Origin: Ciona savignyi
Lineage: Eukaryota > Chordata > Ascidiacea > Phlebobranchia > Cionidae
NCBI GenBank assembly: GCA_000149265.1
Contig: CH000082.1
Span: 170,718 to 234,717 of the forward strand
Reading direction: 5' to 3'
Length of the DNA stretch: 64,000 bases
Shown: piece after piece, positions 49,870 through 62,300 of the stretch
How the letters are laid out: every line of letters begins with the position of its first letter
Position numbering within the stretch: position 1 is the first letter of the stretch
Position numbers and translations under genes: made by a program
The notes under the pieces: model-generated
Databases searched by the model: none
The model's input: the letters and a program-made list of their open reading frames with translations, nothing else
Told to the model about the DNA's origin: nothing

Positions 49870-51714
49870 ATTTTTGTATGGTCCTTTTTTAAGTATACAA
49901 CCCTAACACTGTGCATATCTTTGACAAATTTAGTTACAGTGTTTATACTTATACCTATTGCAGTATCTACATTTATAACCTAAAGTATTTACAATTAAAA
50001 ATCTGCCGGCAGACGGATAGCATTCAGTCTATTGAACCCGGTAAAATATTTCTTTTTTAAAAACTAGACCAATATGGACGGAACTTCAGTTGTGCTCAGA
50101 CTGGATTTTTGGAAATCGTCTTCCATTTTATACAACAAACCAAATCTAACTGCGTCTAACTAACTGAAAGTAAAGACTAAAAGCAGTGACGCATACTGAA
50201 ACACCCACTGACTGTACAATACAGCCCACACGCAACGTCAAGGCAAAAAACGCGGCTTCCCTCTCGGGCCTTTGGAAATCGACTTCTTAACGAGCAAGTG
50301 TCAGCAAGCGGATTACGATGACGCAATAATAAGTGACAAACGATCGATCCTACCGCGCCACGCACAGTAAACTTGCAGTCTGGCATTTTATTCAACTTAA
50401 CAAAACAATGTTTACGTTGGTGGTGGCGCGAAAGGGCTCTCCAATGTGATAAGGTATGATTGTGTCATATAACTAAGTTCTGTTCAAGTAATCATAAACC
50501 CGGCCAGAAGAATGACATCCAAAACTAATATTCCCAACAATAACAACTTTTTGACGTATTTATTTGCGTCTTATTTCTTGCAAGAAAGGAAAAAGGGTAA
50601 TTAATTAAAAAACACAATTTCGCAAAATGTAATCAACTGCCGATTAAACTTAAATTCCTGTTTAGCTTAAACTCATGCTGCTAGTCAAATATATCATAAA
50701 ACAACAACTAACCCTTAGAGCAGCAAATATTTGTAATGATTCACACAAACTAATCTTGACATTAGTTCTTAATCTGCTAAAAATAAGTTACCTTTCATTT
50801 TAGTACATTTACCTACTCCAAGTTGTTAAATGCCTGTCGGTATTTGACGCCGTCCGTTGCTGATCTATTTTAAAGCAACCAAATGATTAAACGAAAATTC
50901 CCGTTTTAACTCTGAAAGACGTCAATCTCTTAATCGATATTTTCATTATTTGCGCAAAACTGCGTATTAAGGTTTCGTTTATAAGCTTCTATTTTAAGTA
51001 ACCTAATTATCAAATAAAACGATTCAATCCCAGTCCAAAAGTAGCCCATGCGTCAAACAACCTATTTCTCATTTAGTGTTTGGACGAAAATTAAAAGGAA
51101 AGTTCGAAAATCTTTATTTCACGTCCCGTGCCTTCGCCTTTTATCTTGGTTCCATAGTTTTCGGGTATCTTCAAATCGATAAATCTATTAGCTGGGAATA
51201 AAGTCGACTTTAAAAAGACATCCAACGAAAACCAGGGTTTACTTTAAATTTAAAATCCAATTGCTAAAGTTTAAAAAGTAAAGAACCTCCGATATACTTC
51301 TTGTAAAAAATGTCCCAAATTTAATAAATAATATTCGTCTAAAATAACCTCAAGATCGTCTGAATGTTAGTGAAAATAAGTAGAATGTAGAGACAACGCT
51401 GTCTATTTCTGTTTGCCCCCCACAAGTTCGAAAATATGACTGTTTCTCTCTTTTTTTAAAATATCCCTTGGTATCATAGAGATAACACGCTAAACACACC
51501 AGTATTTATTTCCCGACTCTCCCCAATACAGTTGCGCGTCGTGGAACTAGTGTGTTCCAAAAAATCGATAAATCAATCTTTGGAAATTAAAACTTATATT
51601 TCGGTTTGACTAAACCGCATCTGACTTCCATTGTTTTTGTTTACTTACTTCGGACACTCTAGGTGTCTGGCTAATAAATCATCTTTCTGCCTTGAAAAAA
51701 ATTTGCCAGAACGG

Positions 51715-52215
51715 TACGGTTGTGTGGCCTAATGGTTAACGCGACCAACACATATACCAAATATATATAAAAAAAAAGGTCTAAGGGAAGAGCCCATCAT
51801 GGGTTCAAAACTTATCCTGGTAAAAGTAAAATAGAACACAAATTCGCTAAAACGGTCGTCTGGCTAAATGGTTAACGCGACCAATACATATACAAACTTA
51901 CATACAAAAAAACGGTATAAGCAACGAGCCAATCCTTGAACAAAATCCAGTTGAAAAATTGCTATTAACAATTAGTGTGGCCAAATGTACCTGTGACCAT
52001 TAACACGACCGATACATATACTGAATTATATCGAAAAAAACGCTGTTAGCGAAAAAATATTCACTATCAGCATAAACATGATAAAGAAGCAGTCACATAG
52101 ACAACCGTTCACTTAAAAAATAGCACAGGTAATTCATGTGGAGGAATAGTTAAAGTGAGATATACATATTCCTAATTCAATATAAAAACGGTCTTGGTGA
52201 CAAGCGGTAACGTTA
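51715..52215 (+). repeat. Array of about four short tRNA-like elements
   Basis: 51715-51820 (GTGTGGCCTAATGGTTAACG and ATGGGTTCAAAACTT), 51850-51955 (GTCTGGCTAAATGGTTAACG), 51975-52060 and a weak copy at 52130-52215, all forward and 25-75 bp apart. Intergenic between neuroligin and the CNGK-type channel. 49870-51700 shows no gene. Confidence 0.75.
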
Positions 52216-52481
52216 GAAATACAAGATTACATTAACAACTTGCTAGACGCATAAGGACGGATTAACAAACATATTTACATGAAGAAAGTTTAAGGGGAAG
52301 AAGCGTCATGGAAAAAAAAGAGGGAAATCTTTCAGTGAAATAAAGATTTGAGCTTTATAGATAGTGTTAAGGCTGGGGCTGGAATTAGAGTTACTGCTTG
52401 GGTTAAGATTAGAGTTTGAAACAGATTTAGAATGGGTTTTATAGTTTTAGTGAACAGTTTTATCCTGTTGTCCATTGATCC

Positions 52482-52590
52482 AAGTTTCATACCCATGATG
52501 ACCATTATGGGCTGGTTACCGTTTTTTTTTATAAGACTTTGTATATGTATCGGTCGCGTTAACCATTTGGCCACACGACCGTACCGCGCC
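52482..52590 (-). repeat. Short tRNA-like element
   Basis: Reverse copy with TCGGTCGCGTTAACCATTTG and GCCACACGACCGTAC. Confidence 0.75.
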
Positions 52591-53284
52591 GACGAAAAGT
52601 TATTCCCCGAGGGTAACCGCACGCTCGCACGCTATCTTACGGGAAAAATTTCCTTGTCGGATACAAATTTTGGTACAGCCTCTGTTAAAAAGTTGGTGCA
52701 CAAATACGTAAAACCGACTAATTAACGTTTCATCTAAAAACTGTACGGCCGTAGATAAACATTCTACATAGGAACACGTTCTTGTGTGCTAAAGAAAGGT
52801 GGAAATTGGAAATTACACACTGTAGTTGTTTCATTGAGGAGACTTTTAACGTAAACTGTTTCTCCCAAAACATGGTCACTATGTGTTTACCAACACTGCT
52901 ATGTAAGGCATGACTTACGATACTACAGAATATTAACAATGTTTATGTTTTATCGTATATGGAAATGTAGTACACAATTTCCAATCTTTATTCTACTTGT
53001 ATTTATCTTTTACTGGTTTTTATTATGTTATCTTGTTGGTTGATTTTTTATTGTAAATTGCGGCAGCCAGTTTTTTGTATTCGTCCTCATTTGACCCTTG
53101 GACAAGTTTGAGTTTGTCACCTTTGACTTAAATCATCAGACACTTTATTTAAATCTTTAAATATTCAAGCTCCAAGAATTTTGACCTGACCAGCCATATT
53201 AAAGATTTGGAAGTCAATAACAATTTTACACAGATTGATATAGTTTAGTTTATTTTTTTATGATATAGTTTAGTTTATTTTTTT

Positions 53285-53530
53285 GTAGTATAGTCAAGTT
53301 TATTCTCGTGCATGGAAAGCTCAGAAGGTGATATCACAAGGGCATCGTCTGTATGTCCCTTGTCTGGTTAAAAAAGCTTCGAGGTTTGTTGACCACCTTA
53401 AAGACAATACATGTTTGGTTCCTTGTTAAATTTTAAACCACTAAGGCCCGCTTCGCTAGAGACTGGTTCCCATCCCACTACCTTTCGGCTGACGATTTGA
53501 CGTGCAACAAATGCGCCAACCGGCCGAACA
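53285..53530 (-). mobile_element. Worn composite SINE
   Basis: TTATTCTCGTGCATGGAAAG (tail side) and CTTTCGGCTGACGATTTGAC (head side) are recognisable; the middle is diverged. Confidence 0.5.
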
Positions 53531-54130
53531 AATGCATATACACACATTCGTTTTTCATTAAAATTGACCGAATTATATTGGAATTGCAGAGTATAAAAAC
53601 CGTGTTCCGTCGTCTCTGTAATCAACCAAGCATGATAAATACAAACAACTTCTTCTGGGTTATGAGGATCAAACACTATGGAGTTGCAAAAACACAGAAA
53701 CCTTAAAAATTATAAACTCATATTGGATTTTGTTATTATGGGATTGTGTCCAATCGATTTTGCGCAACTGCAATTCTACGCAACCTGTGCCAGTTTGTTT
53801 TCTTTACCGTTGCATGAAAATTGTAAAACGCGCTTAATGTACGACTTTTGTCATCAAGGGATGGTATTAATTATTAATTATGGGCGCGCGGTCTGAATCC
53901 AAGCCGGCGGCATAAAACTCAATGCTGGCTATGTTTAATTTCATTTAATTTTGCACGTCAAATAGGGTTTCATGCATATCGTGCAAATAAAGGAGCAGCG
54001 AAATACAAGGTCACTGGATCTGCTGTCTCATCGTGTAAAGTTAAATAAAAATACCAAGGTACAAACTCAACGGCAAAGAATATTATATATTTATACTTAT
54101 TCCCTGATGAGCAGTGACCGAGTAGTTTAA

Positions 54131-55020
54131 CCCTTTGACGACGACGGAACTTTTGCAGTTTTTGGCATTTTTGAGTAAGGTTGCTTTAACATTGTTTGCT
54201 GCGAATACTGTTGGACTTAGGGAAAAACAATCTATTACAAAGTTGTTCAGTAGATAATTCTCTACAAATTGGTATTTTTATTTTTTTGATGACGTTGTAG
54301 TATTTGGAATGACGTCATAATTAGTCATTTATACTCTAATTACTGGTTACTGGTAGCTTGTAGAAGATAGTAATGTATTACAAAAGTGTTCAAAATGAAA
54401 TTTCCTACAAAGTTACGTCTTTTATTTTTTGATGACGTCAACTAAGCGTGATGACGTCACATAAAACTGACAAATATGGCATTTCATCACCACAACCACT
54501 GTCGGCCTCGATCATGCTGGCAGCCTAATCGGCTGTAATCTATTCCGAAGTTGTCTTATTTCTTCCGAATATCAAATAATAATTGAAAAACAAAGTAAAC
54601 AAAGGCGAAAAAATGAATAAATATCAATAGTAATTAGAAAAAACCATGTACACATATGTTTACATATATCGTTGAAAAATCGAAAATGACTTTGAAAACT
54701 CGAAAACAAAGACGGCTACTGCTAGTTTTATTCTCACAGCAACTGGTGTAACAATTTTAACTCCCCAGAACCCAAAAAAGCGATATTTTACCTAAAAGTT
54801 AAACTAGATACAAAAATTTTGAAGAAAAATGTTTGAAGCAATATTACTCAAAATTTTTAAATGGAAGGATTATGTTTTTATGCGTTATTTCTAAAGATCT
54901 ATTCAAATGCTTTCCAAAAATATCAAAACTAGGAAAATCCCCCAAGAAACGACTGAATTGTGCATTTTTTTTCGGGGGACACATCTGGGTTACAAATATG
55001 TAACCGTCGTCGTCTAAGGG
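54131..55020. mobile_element. piggyBac-like non-autonomous element (TTAA target)
   Basis: The 890-bp element starts CCCTTTGACGACGACGG and ends CCGTCGTCGTCTAAGGG. These are 17-bp inverted repeats with one mismatch, each directly bordered by TTAA (54127-54130 and 55021-55024). TTAA duplication with CCC-starting ends is the signature of piggyBac-superfamily transposons. No long frame exists inside, so it is non-autonomous. It contains three exact TGACGTCA CRE cores (near 54310, 54432 and 54450) and a hairpin GGTTACAAATATGTAACC near the right end. Confidence 0.9.
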
Positions 55021-55482
55021 TTAAAACACAATGGAGGGGTTTAAAACAGTATTGCACCAGCCGCGTCGTTAAGCTTGTATTTAATATTTTTTTCTTTTAA
55101 TGTCGTAAATAATTTATGTTTATTTTACTTTCTTACCTGTTTCCGTGTTATGATTTGTTGCCATCTGCTCATGTAGAAAAATAAACCAAACTATTTGTTG
55201 TTTAAGTTTTCTATGAGGTATTTGACGAAGGTAATTTCCCAATCGGTTAAGTACCGGAATATAACGTTCATAATCTTACAGATTATATCAATTGGGATAG
55301 TTGAAATTTGGTCTCATATTTCGCCTCTTTAAAGATTTTATTTTTTATAGTCACATATTCTCGCCATGTGATATACAGCGATTTAAAAATGACTACTAAA
55401 ATTAGGAAATATAATAATGGCATTGGGGATTTCAGTGAATTTCTGACCCTTCTACGCAATTTCTTTTTGTTATATTTCATTT

Positions 55483-55765
55483 GGATAGGATATTCATCTT
55501 TATCCCCGTGAATGGGAAAACCAAGGGGGTTATCACACGGGCAATCGTCACCTCGTGCCCACTGTCGGGTTACCAGAGCTATTGTGTTGTATATGATACA
55601 CACGTTTCTTCAAATTTGATAGAACCCATTAATCCGCTAGGTTCAGGCAATGTCCGTAAAGTGCCTTGCCCAAGGACACAACCGTCTAGCTAGCGATCAG
55701 TTTCACACCTGCAACGTTTCGATTGAAAGGCGACGCACTTAACCGTTAGACCAACGGGCCGGGAT
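55483..55765 (-). mobile_element. Composite SINE, full length
   Basis: GGATAGGATATTCATC tail, well-preserved body, head GTTAGACCAACGGGCCGGG. Intergenic, downstream of the CNGK-type gene. 55770-56350 shows no gene. Confidence 0.9.
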
Positions 55766-56351
55766 TTTTACTACTTCTATTCAGGGTACAAGTAAATAAT
55801 TAACAGAAATACCAACTTACTTTAATGTGTTGTTTTACCTAGTAATTTAAAATACTGAACATAGACGGTTGTGGTAAAAAGGCAATTCATCAAAATATTG
55901 ACTATTTCAGCATGTATTGTTTAATATTGCGGTAAACTGTTCGTTCGGTAAGAGTCCTTAAGTTTACTACTGTTTTAACATTCATGGAGATATCACATGA
56001 ATGACATTTGACAACATCTATTCCCTATTTTTTCCGGCTTCTTAACCAAACTTTGTCAAAAGAAACAATAACTAAACTTATTTGTTCAGGAATAGAAGAA
56101 CTAGGGTTTACTTAACCAAAATATATTTCTACTCCACACATAAATACAAGTATATTACAGGGCATGAAAAAACTTGCATGCCAACCTTTGCAGTAACTTA
56201 TAAAAATTTATACAGCTCCTTTATAGTTGCAACAAAATCAACAAAATTAAATTAGGTTTACAGTGAAATGTCTGGGAAAGAGAGTTGAAGTTTTTGAACG
56301 AAATTAACTAAAAAATCAACACAAAAAACAGAAAAAAGTTTGTCGGAAATT

Positions 56352-59300
56352 TCACAGTTTTACGTCTGGGTAAAGTCGTCTAGCGTTGGCCAGTATAATA
56401 GGCCTGACCTCTGGGTGGTAGTTGAGCACACTTTGCAAGCCATCTAAGGTCATGCTGAACACGTCAACGTACGTACGTGCTCGTAGCGAGCATGGCCTGC
56501 GGGTCTGGAACAAGTGGATGATGAAATTACATCACCGCCAAAGAACGGTCACTATAATTGTTGATTAAACTGGGAGAAATGATAAACGGTAAATTTATTT
56601 AGTTTAAATCGTCAATAAATTTAGTTTAAATCGTAAAATGGATGTCAGGTACTCAGGATTGATAAACAAAAAAGCAAAATTACAGCTTCTAATGTGGTTG
56701 TATGGATCGATGTGTTATTTGATATTTCTATTATCGTGTGAGAAGGACATGCTGATTAGTACTGTAGCACAGTTAATTCAACATCTTAGGCCACTTCACG
56801 AACCTCACAAGGTTCAACCAAAAATATCAATCGGCCGATTATAGCAAACGAAACATGAAAATAATGGAAATTTAGCGAGCAAAAAAACTTATTTAACCGA
56901 TATCAAAAATAAAATAACCTAACAGTATCATCTTATAACCCATGATGAAGTTTGGGTGATAAATTTTGCATTTTCTTATTGATGGTGGTCAGTATAAAAT
57001 AAATAGGCTATCCAACATACCAACACACACTTATATATGGTATCTTACATCAGGTCGTTTATCTTGGTTGGTTAGTTTGTTATCTTTTAGTAATTAGGTT
57101 ATTAAAATGGCTTCTAGCTGGTTGATTGTGTTTTCTTAAAAGGCACTTAGCAGGCATTGTGTGAACCCAGTGAGGTAATGCTGAAGAAAGTCTTAATATA
57201 TACAACACACTACAAGCTCGGGTAACCTGATGGTGGGCGCAAAGTAATATGAAGATTGCCTGTGAGTTGATGTGTTTTTCCATTCAGAGAGATAAAATAT
57301 GAATATCCACCACACAGCACAAACACCACGTACCTTGCACAAGATGCTCTCGCAGAGGAAGTGCTCGCCTTCCATAACGAGTCGGATCGGAATTTTGACT
57401 CCGTTTTCAACTTTCATCGCCTCGGCAACCCCATGGTGGATCACAAACATCTCGCAACGAATGTCACCCTATGGGGTGTGGGGAAGGGGGGAATTAAAAT
57501 TTAGTATTTTATTAGGATTTTAATTAAATACAATATTTTAAAAATGTCTGCCGACTATATTTTCTTAAAAAATCCTAACAAAGCACAAAAGTTCCTAATA
57601 TTCTTAAACATTTGAATTCTCACCTGCAGACAGATGTAATCGCCGGGCATGAAGGCGGTTGGGTTCATCACCATGCAGAGGTGGCGGAGGAAGTTCTCCG
57701 GGCATCCCTCGAACAGCTCGATGCTGTTCACCATGTCCCTGCATATCTGGTTGTAGATGTCGGCGCGGAGGCTGCGGTGGTTGGGGTTAGTTGGGGGGGG
57801 GGTGTACTACGATGCCATGCCAGGATAACATACATTCTAATCACTGTTCTGCTGGGTGAGGTACTTAAAATATTGATTAAAATCATTATAGAAATGCACA
57901 ATAATAAACACATTATTATCTAGGGCAAACCGACAGTCAGCTTGTGGCCTTAAATACATTGGATGAAAGGTTAGGGTAGACTCCATGTATCTTCTTCGAT
58001 TGATTACAATTTGGCCTACTATGAAAAACACAAAGAAAATGACAAGCGAGAATCCAGTAAACGGCTGTAAAAAGAAATATAACTCACCTGAAAGTGAGAT
58101 CGGGGAAAAGGTCCATGACGTTAACACCTTGGTTCTTCATCCACATGTAATCGTAATACTGGATCACATGCTCGAATAACTCCTTTTTGAACTTCAAGTC
58201 CACCATGTATGTTCTCACCGCCTGAGTGGCAATTTGGGTTCAAATTTATTTTCACAGGGCAGGGTTGGATTCCCCAGTTAAATATGCAGCATTAAAACAG
58301 CACTGCTATAAAGGCTACATGCCTAGCGATTTCATTCCATGGGTTAAACCTTTTTTAAGGGCACATTTAGAAACTAGTAATACACAGTATCATTTATTCA
58401 ATGTAATATTTGCCCTCGTTTTAATGAACATAATCGCAGAATGGTCGGCTCTATCTTCGAAACAGCAACTGTTAAGTTCTTTCAGACATTATCGTTCAGG
58501 CAGGATGAAAACTTCCAAATTTTACACAAAGATTTTGATATTATATTAGCGAAATGTCTAATAGCCCTTATGTTTTAATTTGCATAAACTAAAATGCTTT
58601 TTATTTGGTTAAGACTGTGTTTAAAAGAATAATATTATTTTACCGCGGGACTCCTAGCATTATTTTGCGGCACAGTAGTAGGCCGTGGCACATAAGTTTC
58701 CAAACAGTGGGTTAAACAACCTTACCATATACCCAGTCACATCATATAAACCCACCGTGACGCTCTGTTCGTACCACACCCTCAAGCTCTCATCGTTAGC
58801 CAGCGTAGCAGCCACCATCCCGAGCACGTATCCGATCACCAGCTTCCCAAGCACCATCACGCAGCACGAGTACACCATCTCAGTCTGGTTCTCAGGCTTG
58901 ATGTCACCGTAGCCGGTGGAAGTCATGGTGGCCACTGCCCAGTACACACTGTCCACCCATGGCAGACCCATGTGGCCGAAAATCATCTTCTTCTTATAAT
59001 CTGCAAGCGGGGTGTGAGAGTTATGTATTTTTTTGTAAAATAGGATAGTTGCTGTTATTATTAATAAAATAAAAAGGGTTAAATTTTAACATTCTAACTC
59101 AAGAAGGTAATAGTTGCGTCCTTGACAACTAAAACAATGTCTAAATTGTACACAACACGGATAGCCCAAGTAATGTGGCGGCATACAAATCGTACTTTTC
59201 TAATTGGATGTTAACAAGGTAATTGGACAATTACCAATTTCATAACTCTCTCCAGTGTTTTCCTTCTATCGGATTAAACAAAACTACCCTATCATAAACC

Positions 59301-62300
59301 CAGTCCACCCCTGAAATAAAGACGAGAAACATAAAAATCACTTGCTGACCTGTTACCGACGAGGAGCTCCATGTATTTTCCTTGCACTGGCTGTTGGGGC
59401 ATGCGAGGGCAAACCACACGCTGCCTACAGCGTTCACCGTGAAGCAAACGAATAGAAGGAACTTGTACATCCGCACCACCAGTACACTGTGGAGAGATGA
59501 TCATACGATAGAGTGTTTAAAGTATAATTTGGTCCAACAGTTGTAGCTGTTCACCCCGTATGTATTGGTCTTTTTCTGTGCTAATTATTCTGATGTTTGT
59601 TAGTCAGTTGTGTCCTTCACCAAGGCACTTAGTGGACATCAACTAGACCCAGTAAATTGATTGGTTAAATTAAAACATAAGGTTTCTGGTAACCGGACAG
59701 TAGGTGTGGGGTAATAATCACCTGTATTCAAACACACCTTATATTTTTCCATTCCCGGATAAAACTCGAATAGCCTATTCTAATTCATTAAATTCTTAAT
59801 ACAATGTAATAGGCGGGGTTTAATAATTATGTCACAAACTAATTTTGACACCAGGAAGGTCCCTAAATCCCCCATCCCCAGACAAATGACGGTAAGCGCG
59901 AGGTGATCGGACGATTGCCTGTGTGTTAACCCCCTTGGTTTTCCCATTCACGGGGATAAACATAAATATACTATCCTAAATAACCAACTCTATAAAAAAT
60001 GCCACTCACTCTTTCCGGATGTCCTTTTCCCATTCGGAGAAGATTTGCACGAGTTTAAACATCCGCAGAACCCTGTTGAGACGGGCGTACGAGAGCACGG
60101 CGAGTTGGAGGCCGACCTTGGAGCCCACCATGTGCGCGATGAGGTCGAACGGCGCGTTGGCGACGGCATCAAGCAGGAAGCGATGTGGGGACTTGGCGTA
60201 TCGAGCGTGGATCTTCATCTGGTCGTCCATGTTGGTGCTGAACTGGTCGAAGTAGCTCATGTGGAAGTTGATGATCATGTCGAGCGCAAACCTTGGGGTG
60301 GGGGGTTTATTGTTAAGTACTGAACAGGAAATGATTTTTGCTATGTGATGGATCGCAGATGTGAAAATATTCTGTAAACTAATTTTACATAAAAATTTTA
60401 TGTCATAAAATTAAATTCTTATTTCTGCTTTCCGATTTTCCAATATTTTTGTGTTTTCGATGAATATTTTATAAATTTTCCAAAAATTTCCAAGACCCCA
60501 GAGGATAGTGCTGGGTATTTATAACATTTATTTATTTGTTTCACAGGCTAGAATCTCTGATATGCATAGTACCAAAAGTACTTTAACTCATAAATAACAA
60601 CCCGTTAACCTAGTAGCAGTTGTCAGTCAGCTGGGTAGTAAGCTTTTTAATTTGATACAAGGACTTTATTATCTGCTACATATACTTAATACTTAAAGTA
60701 AATATTTGGTTACTAAAATAACAGCAACATTCTTCTAATTGACAAAGGGCAGTTGCAAATAACTAGTTGTTCAGTACACTGTTTATAAATATTTGAAAAG
60801 TTATGTGGCAGTGACACAACAAGTTTGAGTTTAAAAACCGTAGTTCTAGACCACACTGTCGAAAATACCAACACTAGTCTGGTGGTTTAGTGTGACGCCT
60901 TTCCACCAAAAGGTTGCAGTTATGAAACTGGTTGCTAGCTAGTCGGTCGTGTGCCTGTGTAAGGCACTTTACAGACATTGCCTGAACCCAGCAATTTAAT
61001 GGGTTCTACCAAATTGAAGTAATGTCTTAAATACATAACACACTGAAACTGCTCCAGCAACCCGACGGTGGGTGCGATGTAACCTGATGATTGCCCGTGT
61101 GTTAACCCTCTTGGTTTTCCAATTCTCGGTGATAAACATGAATATTCTATCCTAACATGCCATCAGAATCACAGTGGGTAAATGCATCCAGGCAAACTCA
61201 CCACACATCCAATATATATCCGAAGATATAGAAGGTGGAAAAGTGGCTGTAGAAGCAGGCTTGGTAGATGCACATGGAAGCAGAGAGGAAGGCAAACAAC
61301 ACTGTGATGTTGTTCCACACCTTCGCAAATGTGGATTCCCTGTCCAAGACCTTTGGGAGGGGAGGGTTGATCAAGGTCAGTGGGAATTGGCATGTTTTCT
61401 TTGTTCAATGCAATAGCTTGCTGGGTTAGTATGACCTCCTTTTAGCCAAAAGGTTATGGGAGTAAAACTGGTAACTAGCTGGTTTGTTGTGTTATTGGCA
61501 AAGGCACTTAGCGAAATATGCTAGGACCCAGTGGATTAGAAAGCTGTTCTAAAAACGGAATTTTTTAACCCCATAATCAGTCAATTTAGATGAAGTGTAA
61601 CTATTCAGGTAATTTGCAGTTACAATTTTAAACAATTTTGTTTTCAGTTCAAAATCCAGTTTTCACCTTGGTGAACTTCTGCTTGTCGGTTCCATCCAAT
61701 CGGTTGCCTTCTTGGTCGTAAAGTGAGCCACGCATGATGCTGGCTTGACTGGGGGTCTGGGTGTAGGTGATCGAGCGGGTGCCTTTCAGGGTGCGATCCT
61801 GGAAATTATTGTCGGGTGATTCGCGTGTCAAGTACAGTCGTAACATAACCCGGAAAGATAATTACACCAACGCCAGAGACTCAGACAATGTACTAGGCGG
61901 TAAAAACTGCAATTGTAATCTTGTGTAAAAATTACCTTGAGCTAAGAGTTCAAAACAGGACAACATACCCAAAGTATAGTTTATAACCCTACCAGACTGG
62001 ACAGTATTCTAACACATTCTCTATTGAAACTGGTAGATATCAAAGATATCATTGCTAGACAATGATTAATATAATACAGCAAAATCGATGTCTGACCAAC
62101 TGTCTCTGGTAATGGAACAGACGGTAAGTGTAGTGTTATGACGGTTAAAATGGTCGTTGCTTGAAACCAATTATAAATAACTTACTATGGCATCACTATA
62201 TCTAATATGTTCAACACACTAGAATTATTTTGGTAACCTGGCTGTGAGCACAAGGTAAAAGGACAACAAAAATACCTTGGCGATGTTGGTCATACGCTCC

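Noticed and set aside
53398..53676. 92-codon minus-strand frame (MFDPHNPEEVV...)
   Set aside because: Its second half is translated SINE sequence, and no splice sites or family resemblance were seen.
54131..55020. Gene promoter region because of the CRE cluster
   Set aside because: Inverted ends and the TTAA duplication show that the cluster travelled with a transposable element; no transcript start is evident.
59240..59310. Extra channel exon (G-V-D-W-V-Y-D-R...) between the S5 and pore exons
   Set aside because: It runs into a stop without a usable donor, while exon 59350-59486 joins 58756-59000 directly in phase.
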